A stretch of DNA of 61,437 bases from Plantactinospora alkalitolerans. Its GTDB lineage: Bacteria; Actinomycetota; Actinomycetes; Mycobacteriales; Micromonosporaceae. Of the stretch, positions 8,058 to 17,251 are shown piece after piece (within the stretch, counting starts at the first letter, position 1; the number at the start of each line of letters is the position of its first letter). The translations under genes and the position numbers were made by a program. A model generated the notes under the pieces. It was given only the letters and a program-made list of their open reading frames with translations, had not been told where the DNA came from and made no database searches. The DNA is taken from NCBI RefSeq assembly GCF_015690345.1, contig NZ_JADPUN010000253.1, positions 1 through 61,437 on the forward strand, written 5' to 3'.

Positions 8058-10952
8058 TCACACGGCGAGGAGTTGCCATTGTTGGTTGGTTCCGCCGTTG
8101 GCGGCCCACTGGACCACTTGGGCGCCGTCGTTCAGCGAGCCGCCCGACACGTCGGCGGCGAGTCCGTTTCGGACATTGATCAAGTGGTAATAACCGTCGC
8201 CGGTACCGACCAGCCGCCACCACTGGTGGGTGCCGGCGGTGTCGGACCACTGGCCGAGCTGGGTGCCCTGTGCGGTCGAGCCGCCAGGGCTTTCGAGCAC
8301 CTTGCCGCTGCTGCGGCTGATCAGCCGAAACGACTGGTCGGGGTTGGGCTCCAGCCGCCATTGCTGGTTGGTGCCGCCGGTCCACGACCACTGGACGGCC
8401 TTGGCGCCGTTGGCGGTCGAGGCGCCGGAGACGTCGAGAACCTTCCCGCTGCGCCGGTTCACCAGGCGGTGATAGCCGGTGGGCAGCTCCCGGCCAGGAA
8501 GCTCCACGGTGACCTGTACCTGTTGACCGGCGGTCAACGAGACCACGCGGGCATGCGAGCCCAGCGGGGAGGGGGCGACCGTCGCCGAGGTGGAGATGGA
8601 GGTCATCCCGCGGCGGCTTATCAGAGTGATGTTCTGGGTGACTGCCGAAGTGAGCGTCGCCTGTGCGGTGCGGGCGGCCAGATCCCAGGTGAGGCTGTCG
8701 ACGCGGACCCGGTTGCGGCCCCGTACGCCGGTGATGCTGCCCTTGGCGAGTTGGTCGGGCAGGGCGGGCAGCAGCTCGACGATGCCGGGCCTGGTGTGTA
8801 CGAGTGCTTCGCCGAGCACGCCGGGCAGGGCGTTGGCCGTGTCGGCGTTGTAGATGTCGAGGTTCGGGTTGTGCGACGTCATCAGCGACCTGAAGACCAT
8901 GTTGTTGCCGAGCACCTTCCGGAGATTGCTGTAGAGGAGGTTGCCGTCCTTCAGCCGGGCGGCCGCAAGTGCCCGGTGCAGGCTGCCGTGGGCGGAGACG
9001 TTCTCGTCGCCGCGCAGCGCGAGCGCCCTGAGCGAGGCGGCGGCGAGGATGGGCTCGTCCTCCGGATTGATCTCGTGCAGCGGCCAGACACCGTACAGGT
9101 GATGGACGTGCCGGTGGTTGTATCGGTCGGTCAGCCCGGGCCAGGACCATTCGGCGAGAGCGCCGTCACCGTTGACGGTGTAGGGCGGCAGTTTGCCCAG
9201 CAGCACGGTCCAGCGTTGGACGCCCTGACCGCTGCCCTGTTCGACGCCGAGGATGTTGGCCGCGTCGATGGCGGCGCGCAGGGCGTGCTTGCCCGCCTGG
9301 ATGTCGCCGGTGGCGTTGATCGCCAGGTGGACGCCGGTGTTGGCCGGTGAGTTCTCCATCGAGAACGACGGCACGAACACCACGTCGCCGTTCGCGTCGG
9401 TACGGGTCAGGAAGTCTTCGTAGAACAGGGCCAGCTCCATCAGGGCGGGGCCGAGCTTGTCCCTGAGGAAGACCTGGTCGCCGCTGACCTGGTAGTACTC
9501 CAGCAGCGGGTAGAGCAGCCAGTCGGCGCCGCCGGTCCAGCAGTGGCCCGGGAAGCCCGCGTCGAAATGCAGCATGTGGCCGTACTCGCCGTCGGTGCGG
9601 GACGGGGCGAGGAAGCCGCGGGCACCGTAGAGGTTTCGCGCATTGGTCCGCCAGTGGGCGAGCTGGCCGAGGACCAGGTCGAAGTAGCCCTGCATGGCGT
9701 CGGTGAGGTCGAGGGTGTTGCCTCCGGCGACCTGCAGGTTGACGTTGGCGTCGGTGGTGAAGTCGTCGGCCCAGGCGGCGTTCCACGACCCGGCCCAGAT
9801 GCCGGTCAGCCGGGGCGGCAGTATTCCGCTGGAGCTGATGAACAGGTAACGGCCGGAGTCGTAGAGCCGCTCCAGCAGGGCGATGTCGATGCCATTGCGG
9901 TCCGCGTTCTGCCGTGCGATCAACTCGCTGGTCGACAGTTGCCGGTCGGCGGCGGAGACGTTCAGGTCGAGGCGTGAGCGGTCGTACATCGCCGAGTGCA
10001 GGGCGACGTGCCGGCCGCGCAGCGAGGAGTAGTCGGTGCTCAGGGTGGCCAGCGCGGCATGGAGTGGTTTGGCGTCCCAGGAGGTGGACGACTCGTACCG
10101 GTCGAGCTTGGTCAGCAGCACGAGCCTGGTGGCGCCGGCGACGACGATTGTCGTTCCGCTCGCCGTCACCGTGCCGCCGGTGGGCACTACTCGGGTGACC
10201 CCCTCGTAGCCGAACGCTCCCTGACCGGACGGGTACGTACTCCGTAGATTCAGGTAGCCGGAACCGTTGCTGACCGTCGCCAGGGTGGTGAAGCCGACCG
10301 TACCGGGGACGCCGGCAAGCGCCGTGTTGATCCGCAGCGTCGAGTCGATCGTCCGACCCGGCGCGGGGGTGAGTTCGTGGACGATCACCCGGTCCGCCCG
10401 GGAGACGAAGGCACGCCGGATCCAGGTGCCGGTGCCGTCGGTCCAGGTTGAGGCGACCTCGCCAGTGCGGTAGTCGGTGATCCGGGCGTAGTTGTTGACG
10501 ATGGTCACGCCCGGCGTGCTGATCTGCAGTTCGTAGCCGGGGTGGAACGTCTGGGTCCAGCGCAGGCTCCAGCCGGACGTGAAGTCGCTCCTCGCACCGT
10601 TGTAGTCACCGGCCAGTGCCTTGTTCCGGACGCTGGCGAGTCGTCCTGAGAAGGCCGGCGGGGCGAGATTCCGGGTGCCGTTGGGCAGGACGAAGCGGTG
10701 GTGATTGAAGATCACCTTCTCCAGTGCCGGCGAACCGTAGAGGACGGCGCCGTATTCGCCGTTACCGGTCAGGAAACCATGGGTCCAGTCGGTCGCGGTG
10801 GCGGTGTCGTAGATGCCCCGTTCGGGGAGCGTGACCTGGGGAGGGGCGGCAGCCGCAGCCGGCCGGGCAGCCGTCGCCGGGGGCAGGGCGGTGGCGCCGA
10901 CGGTCAATGCGGCGGCCGCGACGAAGCGCCTACGGTCCATGGGCAGATCCAT
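8058..10952 (-). CDS. GH95-like glycoside hydrolase (alpha-L-fucosidase/galactosidase type) with ricin-B domain
   Basis: About 964 residues from the ATG at 10952, chosen because GAGGAG lies 6 bases upstream; a longer frame to 11105 lacks such a site. A twin-arginine-like signal (MDRRRFVAAAALTVGA) begins the protein. The catalytic part follows the GH95 plan: an N-terminal beta-sandwich (FLTGNGEYGAVLYG), then an alpha/alpha barrel with GIWAGSWNAAW, TTDANVNLQ, GFPGHCWTGG and WSWPGLTDRYNHRHVHHLYG. Family members cleave terminal alpha-L-fucose or L-galactose by inversion. The last 135 residues form a ricin-type beta-trefoil (CBM13) with repeated TNQQWRL, THQWWRL and TNQQWQL. Motifs around the catalytic Asn/Glu differ from the canonical fucosidases, so substrate is uncertain. 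It should act outside the cell. Confidence 0.85.
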   Translation of the reverse strand: MDLPMDRRRFVAAAALTVGATALPPATAARPAAAAAPPQVTLPERGIYDTATATDWTHGFLTGNGEYGAVLYGSPALEKVIFNHHRFVLPNGTRNLAPPAFSGRLASVRNKALAGDYNGARSDFTSGWSLRWTQTFHPGYELQISTPGVTIVNNYARITDYRTGEVASTWTDGTGTWIRRAFVSRADRVIVHELTPAPGRTIDSTLRINTALAGVPGTVGFTTLATVSNGSGYLNLRSTYPSGQGAFGYEGVTRVVPTGGTVTASGTTIVVAGATRLVLLTKLDRYESSTSWDAKPLHAALATLSTDYSSLRGRHVALHSAMYDRSRLDLNVSAADRQLSTSELIARQNADRNGIDIALLERLYDSGRYLFISSSGILPPRLTGIWAGSWNAAWADDFTTDANVNLQVAGGNTLDLTDAMQGYFDLVLGQLAHWRTNARNLYGARGFLAPSRTDGEYGHMLHFDAGFPGHCWTGGADWLLYPLLEYYQVSGDQVFLRDKLGPALMELALFYEDFLTRTDANGDVVFVPSFSMENSPANTGVHLAINATGDIQAGKHALRAAIDAANILGVEQGSGQGVQRWTVLLGKLPPYTVNGDGALAEWSWPGLTDRYNHRHVHHLYGVWPLHEINPEDEPILAAASLRALALRGDENVSAHGSLHRALAAARLKDGNLLYSNLRKVLGNNMVFRSLMTSHNPNLDIYNADTANALPGVLGEALVHTRPGIVELLPALPDQLAKGSITGVRGRNRVRVDSLTWDLAARTAQATLTSAVTQNITLISRRGMTSISTSATVAPSPLGSHARVVSLTAGQQVQVTVELPGRELPTGYHRLVNRRSGKVLDVSGASTANGAKAVQWSWTGGTNQQWRLEPNPDQSFRLISRSSGKVLESPGGSTAQGTQLGQWSDTAGTHQWWRLVGTGDGYYHLINVRNGLAADVSGGSLNDGAQVVQWAANGGTNQQWQLLAV

Positions 10953-11307
10953 CGTTCTCCTCGGCCGGGGTGATGAAGTTGGAGAGGGCTTGGTGCCGTA
11001 ATCGCGTCGTCTCGTAGGCTCCGTCCCCTCCTGGCCAGTGACCGCGCGGCTGGCCAGTGATCCGACCTTCAGGACGTGACGCGATCCCCATAGATGGACT
11101 TTCATCGATATTGATGCTCACCATATCGACGTTGAGCGCCTGAGCGCGAGAAAATCATCAGATCAATTTTGAGGCTGCAGCGGGTGCGCCGGATCAGCCG
11201 TGGCGGCGGCGCCGAAGGCGGTCCAGGCGGCGCCGTACGAGCGTGCGGTCGGCGAGAGCCTGTGCGAGCCCGGTCATCATGCCGGCGCCACCAGCCACCT
11301 ACCTCGG
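10953..11307. promoter_or_regulatory. Upstream region of the GH95 gene
   Basis: About 355 bases without a convincing gene. The part near 11095-11165 is AT-richer than its surroundings and contains CATCGATATTGATG (11103-11116), an imperfect palindrome that could be an operator for a sugar-responsive regulator. No regulator gene is adjacent, so this is weak. Confidence 0.3.
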
Positions 11308-11712
11308 TTACTGTTCGACGCCGAGCGGGCCGTCGCCCTCGCCGTCCTCCTGCGGATCGTCATCATCACCGGGCCAGCCGTTCGTCACCAGCGCCGCCAA
11401 TCGGCCAAGTCTCGTGCCGTCGTCCGAGCCGACGGCGCCCAGCCCGATGCGGACCACTTCGGCGTCCGGATCTCCCCGTTGGACGAAGAATCCACGGCCG
11501 CCGCCGTCGGTACCGATCAGGAGCAGGTCCGGCCGGTAGATGGGAATCTCGTAGGTGGTGTTCCGCTCGGAGATCTGGCCTGGGTCGTACAGGTCCACGT
11601 CGACGGAGACGTCCAGCGGCGTCACGTCGGTCCAGATGTCAAGTAGGGCGGCCGGCGGCAGTACGCCTACCTGGGCCGCGACTCGTCGGGCCAGGTCTCC
11701 CCGATCGTCCAC
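11308..11712 (-). CDS. SMI1/KNR4 (SUKH)-like protein
   Basis: A 134-residue soluble acidic protein with a GTG start preceded by GAGGAGGAG. The core IPIYRPDLLLIGTDGGGRGF matches the central strand and glycine turn of SUKH-fold proteins, and a second conserved region (VVRIGLGAVGSDD) follows. It ends in a short Asp/Glu/Gly-rich tail. SUKH proteins often serve as immunity proteins for polymorphic toxins; no toxin gene is next to it, although a large RHS toxin lies some 12 kb away. Assignment is by motif recall, so moderate confidence. Confidence 0.65.
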   Translation of the reverse strand: MDDRGDLARRVAAQVGVLPPAALLDIWTDVTPLDVSVDVDLYDPGQISERNTTYEIPIYRPDLLLIGTDGGGRGFFVQRGDPDAEVVRIGLGAVGSDDGTRLGRLAALVTNGWPGDDDDPQEDGEGDGPLGVEQ

Positions 11713-11886
11713 GCTCTCCTCCTCGTTGATCTGTCACCATCAGGTCCGGAGACGTCCCCCGGTCGATCAGCAGAACTGGGCCGACGAATCGGACCGTACC
11801 GTCGACGCTGTCGGTCCGTGCTCCGCTCCAGAGGGACATGGCGGGCAGGGATATGATCTCCGGCCTGGCACGGGAAGGAGACCCAC

Positions 11887-12858
11887 ATGTGGCCGTTCAG
11901 AAAGCGCCGGGAGCGGCCGACGCCCACCCCTGGCCTCGTCATCGATCCGGCCTACGGCGACCCGCAGGCGCGAGCTCTCATCAACGCGCTGAGCATCCAG
12001 GACTGGCGTACGGCCCGGGACATCCTCACCGCCGAGACCGATCCGGACACCCGGGCATTTCTGATGGAGGCCGTGGGAAAGGTCGACGACGTCCAGGACT
12101 GGATCGGCGAGTGGGTCGGCGCCGAACCGGATTCGACGCTGCCGATGCTGGTCCAGGGATGCCACGCGGTGCACTGGGCCTGGGAGGCGCGAGGCGGTAA
12201 GCGTGCCGAGTACACCGGCCAGGACCAGTTCCGGGAGTTCTTCCGTCGACTTCGGATCGCCGAGAACCTGCTGGATGACGTCGTCGCCCGGGATCCGGAC
12301 GACGTGACCGCCTGGACATGGCTGGTCACCTCCTCGCGGGGTCGCCAGGTCGACGCCGACGAGGCCCGTCGCCGGTTCGACGAGGTCGTGAAGCGCCACC
12401 CGGGTCACGTCGTCGCCCACGAGCAGCGGTTGCAGTACCTGTGCGCCAAGTGGTTCGGCAGCGAGGAGCAGATGTTCTCCTTCGCCCGGGAGGCCACCGC
12501 CGCCGCACCGGACGGCAGCGTGCTGCCGGAACTGCTGGCCGTCGCGCACATCGAGAAGTGGCTTGAGATGCCGGGCGAGGAGAGCGACGCGTACATGCAG
12601 TCCGGGGAGGTGCGCGCGGACCTGTTGACTGCGGCGGAGAAGTCCATCTTCCACCCGGCCTTCCGGCGCCCCTCGGGCTGGGTCCCCCGGGTGAGCACGT
12701 TCGCGCTGGCCCTGGAGTTGGCCCACGAGTTCGAGGCTGCGGCCCGGGTCTTCGAGCTGCTCGGTGACAACGTCAGCGAATGGCCCTGGCTCTACGTCAG
12801 GGAACCTGTCGCGGCGTTCGTCACATCCCGGGAGTGGGTGTACGAGAACCTCTCCTGA
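11887..12858 (+). CDS. DUF4034-like protein, paralogue of the gene at 2990
   Basis: A 323-residue soluble, helix-rich protein starting with ATG behind a clear AAGGAG. It shares with the 2990 gene the block AKWFGSEEQMFSFAREA and the surrounding order: RDP-type helix, VVAHEQRLQYL helix, then the block, then an Ala/Pro-rich turn. The motif HWAWEARGG is typical of what I recall as DUF4034. Probably TPR-like and protein-binding; no enzyme motif is seen. It is transcribed alone, divergent from the SUKH-like gene with about 170 bases between them. Confidence 0.7.
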   Translation: MWPFRKRRERPTPTPGLVIDPAYGDPQARALINALSIQDWRTARDILTAETDPDTRAFLMEAVGKVDDVQDWIGEWVGAEPDSTLPMLVQGCHAVHWAWEARGGKRAEYTGQDQFREFFRRLRIAENLLDDVVARDPDDVTAWTWLVTSSRGRQVDADEARRRFDEVVKRHPGHVVAHEQRLQYLCAKWFGSEEQMFSFAREATAAAPDGSVLPELLAVAHIEKWLEMPGEESDAYMQSGEVRADLLTAAEKSIFHPAFRRPSGWVPRVSTFALALELAHEFEAAARVFELLGDNVSEWPWLYVREPVAAFVTSREWVYENLS

Positions 12859-13157
12859 CGGCCTGTCGCCTTACCGCCCAACCCTTCGACACGTTACGAG
12901 CTTTCCTGCGCTTTCGCGCACGCAATTGATCGGCAGACGGTCTTCCCCAGGAAAGATGTGGTCGACGTCACAACATCGGAAAGTACCGATATAACTACGT
13001 GACGTTCCGTAGTACACCCATCTCATTGCTGTTCGGGTGGTCGGCGGCGCTGTCCGATGTTGATTGAATTCTGGGCATGTTGCCCGTAGTTGGCGCAAGA
13101 CTGCGGAGGGTGCGTATGGTCCTCGCCGTTGCTCCGTGACCGCAATGGGGGTGTGGC
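12859..13157. promoter_or_regulatory. Gene-free promoter region of the LamG gene
   Basis: About 300 bases without coding sequence. The stretch from about 12975 to 13080 is AT-richer and includes a short dyad, ACTACG...CGTAGT, around 12995-13016. This probably contains the promoter for the large secreted protein and the RHS gene behind it, but no consensus elements can be assigned safely. Confidence 0.35.
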
Positions 13158-16100
13158 GTGAGCCGTCGGTGGTGCCGTAGGCAGTCTGTCTGGGTGGTGG
13201 CGGCGGTGGCCGGAGGTGCGTTGGTCGTTCCCGGGCCGGGACGCGCTGCTGTGGCGGCCCCGGCTCCGGCGTGTACGGGGGTTGCTGGTTCGGAGGCTGA
13301 GGCGTCCGTGTTGGCGGCGGCCTGTGACGAACCGGTTGTGGTGGAGGGCTCGCGCACGGAGTTCGCGCAGGTGGTCGCGCAGCCGGATGGGCGCCTGCGG
13401 TTTGAGTCCGGGGTTGTGCCGCAGCGTGCCCGTAAGGCGGGAGGCTGGGCGGACATCGATCTCGGGCTTGTCCGTGGTGGAGACGGTCGGTGGCGGCCGG
13501 CCGCGTCTGTGGCCGACGTGGCGTTCTCCGGTGGTGGACCTGGTCCGTTGGTGGCGCTTACCCGTGACGGTCAGACGATGGAGATGTCGTGGCCGGCTGG
13601 TGGACTGCCCGCACCTGTCGTTTCGGGTGACTCGGCGACGTATCCCGATGTGCTGGCCGATGTGGACCTGGTGGTGCGGGCGACGTGGACCGGATTCAGT
13701 CATGTTCTCGTGGTCAAGTCCGCGAGTGCGGCGGCGAACCCGGCCGTGCGTCAGATCCGGTTCGGGCTGGGCGGGGACGTACGGGTGGACTCCGGTCCGG
13801 ACGGGCGGCTTCGGGCGGCGGTGGGATCGAGGGTGATCGCCTCGGCGGATCCGCCGGTCATGTGGGACTCGCGTACCGGCGCGGTGGCGGAGCGTTCCAC
13901 TGGGCAGAAGGCGTTGCCGACGGAGGCAGGGTCGACATCCGCAGCTGCCGGTGACGCTGCCCGGACTGCTTCGGTAGGCATGGAGGTGTCGGGCGGTGAC
14001 CTGCTGCTGCGCCCCGATGCGGACCTGCTCACCGCGCCGGATGCGGTGTTCCCGTTGTATGTCGATCCGGCCTGGTCCGTCTACAAGACGAAGTGGGCGT
14101 ACGCGACGGACAACGGTTCGTCGAACACCGACTACAGCTCGGCACGGGTGGGGCTGAACCCCGAGACCGGCGCCGTCTACCGGTCGTTTTTCCAGTTCTC
14201 CACGACGGCGAACGGTGTGTCCCTGCGGGGCAAGCACATCGAGTCGGCACGCGTGCAGATGAAACTCGATCACTCCCATTCGTGCGACAGCACGGTGAGC
14301 TCGATGTACTGGACTGCGGCGATCAACGCGACGCCGAAGGCGTCGTGGTCGACGGGCCTGAAGGCGGTGATGGCCAGCGCGTCCGGCCATGCGAACGAAG
14401 CAGGCGGGTGCACGTCCATCCAACCTGATGTGACCATGAACTTTACGGGTTCGACGGTGACCAGCCGGTTGCAGACCCTGGCGACGGAGGGGGCGTCCAG
14501 CCTTACGGTCGGGTTCACGGCCCGTGCCGCAAACGGTTCGGGCGAGTCGATCCAGGAGCGGTGGAAGAAGTTCTTTCCCAACGATGCGAAGCTCTACGTG
14601 GATTACGACACCAAGCCCGGCCCGCCCAACGGACTGCAGGTCGCCGGGGTCGCCTGTCCGGCTACGGGTGTACTGACGGTCGGCACGTTGAGCCCGACCC
14701 TGTCGGCGGTGTTCCCGGACGCCGACAAGGGCGACTCGCTGACCGGGTCGTTCGAGTGGATCGAGGTGCCGGCCGGCGGCATGGCGTCGGTGACCGACAC
14801 GTCCCCGACGCGTAAGACTGCGCCGCCGGCCAAGGCAGGTGTCACCCCGAACGCCCGGGCGACGAGTAACGCGGTGTCGATCGTCACCGGCAAGACATAC
14901 GCGTTCCGGGCCAAGGGCACGGACAAGGCGCCGTACTCGCTGACCGGGCCGTGGTCGGTGTGGTGTCAGTTCCGAGCGGACACGACGGTGCCGCCGGTCA
15001 CGGCGAGAGTGGTGAGGTTGCCGGAAGGGCCCGGAAAGGCGGGCAAGGTCCGGATCGAGTCGACGGCCACTGACGTGACCAGGTTCCAGTACGGCTGGGA
15101 CGCCGCCACCAAGGTGATCGCGGCCCAGGGTACAAACCCGAAGTACGCGGATGTCGATGTGACCGCGCTGAGCTTCGGCCGCAACGTGCTGCTGGTGAAG
15201 GCCATCGACGCCACGTTGAATGAGGGCAACGGGTCGGTCGAGTTCAACGTGGGACGACCGTCGCCACCGATCGCCGGGTGGGGATTGCAGTCCTATCCGG
15301 GTGTCGACCGGGCGGTGGCTCTGGCTGACGGGCAGCCGGCTCCGACCGACTCGCCGCTGACAGCCTCGAACGTGACCTGGGCCGACGGCGCGCGAATGGT
15401 CAGTGGACAGACCGCTACCTTCAACGGCTCCTCGTCTGTCGCGACGTCCGCCACCAGCGTGGTGGACACCACCGGCTCGTTCAGCGTTGCCGGCTGGGTG
15501 CGGCTCAACGCCATTCCCAACGGTGATCTGAAGGTCGCTGTCCAGGAGGGCCCGGACGCGGCCGGATTCGAGCTGGGCGTGCGCCGCGCGGGCACCACGC
15601 CGACGCCGTACTGGTCTTTCGTCATGAAGGACAACTCCGCGCAGTCGAGCGCGACTCGGCTGGCGATATCCACGGCGGCGATCACCGCAGCCGATCTGGG
15701 GCGATGGACGCACCTCGCCGGTGTGTACGACGCGACGGAGAAGAAGATCCGCCTGTATGTCAACAGTCGACAGGTGGCGGAGGTGGACCGAACTGTCGCG
15801 CCCTGGTCGGCGTCGGGCAAATTCGTGGTGGGCCGCGGCTTCGGAGCCGGTGCGGCGACGAACTGGTGGAACGGGTCTGTCGCCGATGTGCAGGTCTTCG
15901 ATCGGGTGCTGGTGCCACATGACTTCACCGGCCAGGTGGCGACCGACCCGCTCTCCGGCGGATTCAACGAACCGGGGATCCTAGCTCCGCTCAAGGTCGG
16001 GGACTGGGATTTCGAGGCCGCGAGGCCTTGCTACCTGGCCAACCTCAAGGACACCTGTGAGGCACCGGACACGGTGACGGCGTGGGGACGGTCGTTGGCG

Positions 16101-17096
16101 TTGACCCGGGGGGCTGCCATCGGGGCAGGGCACTCGGTCAGCGACTCCGGTCTGTGGCTGGACTACGAGTACTTCCCGGAGGAGGGCTACACCGAATCGT
16201 CCCAGGAGTATGGCCGTAGCGCGGTCAAGACGGGCTCGACGCCTCCCGACGGCGACGGGAACGAGTTCACGCTCTGGCAGGACACACCGGTGCTGCGTAC
16301 CGATGACTCGTTCAGCATGTCTGTCTGGGTGGTGCTGGACCGTCTGGACGGCATGCACACCGCCGTGTCGCAGCGAGGGGTGCACGAGAGCACCGCGTGG
16401 CTGAAGTATTCCTCAACAGATGGCAGATGGCAGTTCAACGTGAGCGTTGAGGATGTCAACCCCACGGTCTCAACGGGTGTCAGTTCGACGTCGATCCCGC
16501 AGGAGGGCGAGTGGACGCATCTGATGGGTGTGTACGACGCCTCCCTCAGCGAGATCCGCCTTTACGTGAACGGCGAACTGGAGGGCAAGCGGACGCTGTC
16601 GTTCAGGCCGATGGCCGCGTCGGGGCCTCTGCTCGTCGGCCGCACGCTGTGGCACGGCCAGATTGTCGACCAGTGGACCGGCGGTATCGACGATGTCGCC
16701 GTTTTCCAGGGGGCGATGAGCGACGCGTCGGTGTTCGAGTGGTTCAATTCGCAGATTCCCGCAACCCCGGGAACCAACGTGTTGACCCGTGGGCAGAAGA
16801 TGACTGCGGGCCAGTACCTCCGTTCGGACATCGGCAACTATCAGCTCCTCATGCAGATCGATGGCAATCTGGTCCTCTACCAAGCGGGCTACCCACTCTG
16901 GGATACCGCGACCTGGGGCAATCCTGGCTCGGACGTGTTGTTCCAGACCGACGGAAACGTGGTGCTCTACAGCGAGGCCAATGCCGCCCTTTGGAATACC
17001 AGAACCTGGGGCACGACTGCTGATCGCCTCGTTCTCCGCGACGACGGTGACCTGGTGCTGCTGGATACAAACGGGCAGGTCCTGTGGCGACGGTGA
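13158..17096 (+). CDS. Large secreted protein with two LamG domains and a bulb-type lectin domain
   Basis: A 1312-residue exported protein with a GTG start and a signal peptide ending around residue 36 (AAVAAPAP). The first 600 residues have the beta-rich layout commonly found at the start of actinomycete LamG/RHS-associated surface proteins (FPLYVDPAWS, then a DNRLR-like fold with SSMYWTAAINATPKASW). Two concanavalin/LamG-like domains follow at about residues 753-925 and 1046-1194, each with the strands SVAGWVRLN or SMSVWVVLD and HLAGVYDATEKKIRLYVN or HLMGVYDASLSEIRLYVN. Residues 1208-1312 form a B-lectin domain with QIDGNLVLY, QTDGNVVLY and RDDGDLVLL. It is probably a cell-surface binding protein, and is placed upstream of and likely co-transcribed with the RHS toxin. 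Confidence 0.85.
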   Translation: MSRRWCRRQSVWVVAAVAGGALVVPGPGRAAVAAPAPACTGVAGSEAEASVLAAACDEPVVVEGSRTEFAQVVAQPDGRLRFESGVVPQRARKAGGWADIDLGLVRGGDGRWRPAASVADVAFSGGGPGPLVALTRDGQTMEMSWPAGGLPAPVVSGDSATYPDVLADVDLVVRATWTGFSHVLVVKSASAAANPAVRQIRFGLGGDVRVDSGPDGRLRAAVGSRVIASADPPVMWDSRTGAVAERSTGQKALPTEAGSTSAAAGDAARTASVGMEVSGGDLLLRPDADLLTAPDAVFPLYVDPAWSVYKTKWAYATDNGSSNTDYSSARVGLNPETGAVYRSFFQFSTTANGVSLRGKHIESARVQMKLDHSHSCDSTVSSMYWTAAINATPKASWSTGLKAVMASASGHANEAGGCTSIQPDVTMNFTGSTVTSRLQTLATEGASSLTVGFTARAANGSGESIQERWKKFFPNDAKLYVDYDTKPGPPNGLQVAGVACPATGVLTVGTLSPTLSAVFPDADKGDSLTGSFEWIEVPAGGMASVTDTSPTRKTAPPAKAGVTPNARATSNAVSIVTGKTYAFRAKGTDKAPYSLTGPWSVWCQFRADTTVPPVTARVVRLPEGPGKAGKVRIESTATDVTRFQYGWDAATKVIAAQGTNPKYADVDVTALSFGRNVLLVKAIDATLNEGNGSVEFNVGRPSPPIAGWGLQSYPGVDRAVALADGQPAPTDSPLTASNVTWADGARMVSGQTATFNGSSSVATSATSVVDTTGSFSVAGWVRLNAIPNGDLKVAVQEGPDAAGFELGVRRAGTTPTPYWSFVMKDNSAQSSATRLAISTAAITAADLGRWTHLAGVYDATEKKIRLYVNSRQVAEVDRTVAPWSASGKFVVGRGFGAGAATNWWNGSVADVQVFDRVLVPHDFTGQVATDPLSGGFNEPGILAPLKVGDWDFEAARPCYLANLKDTCEAPDTVTAWGRSLALTRGAAIGAGHSVSDSGLWLDYEYFPEEGYTESSQEYGRSAVKTGSTPPDGDGNEFTLWQDTPVLRTDDSFSMSVWVVLDRLDGMHTAVSQRGVHESTAWLKYSSTDGRWQFNVSVEDVNPTVSTGVSSTSIPQEGEWTHLMGVYDASLSEIRLYVNGELEGKRTLSFRPMAASGPLLVGRTLWHGQIVDQWTGGIDDVAVFQGAMSDASVFEWFNSQIPATPGTNVLTRGQKMTAGQYLRSDIGNYQLLMQIDGNLVLYQAGYPLWDTATWGNPGSDVLFQTDGNVVLYSEANAALWNTRTWGTTADRLVLRDDGDLVLLDTNGQVLWRR

Positions 17097-17251
17097 CGGG
17101 ACGGGGGTCACACCGTCGCCGTACTGAAGGCACGGGTCGCGCCGCATCGGGCGACCCCGGCAGGCCGGCCCGCATCGCCGGCCGGCATCTGTCGACTCTC
17201 TTTCATGATGTGGTGCGGAAGTCGTCTTCTGGTTCCGGGGAGGAACAGCTG

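Noticed and set aside
13023-15920. 965-codon open frame on the minus strand opposite the LamG protein
   Set aside because: It is an antisense shadow of a high-GC gene. The translation is low-complexity, Arg/His-rich and shows no domain, whereas the plus strand has LamG domains and a signal peptide.
17163-17183. Short GC hairpin between the LamG and RHS genes as terminator
   Set aside because: Only 7-bp arms in very GC-rich DNA, and the gene pair is more likely co-transcribed.
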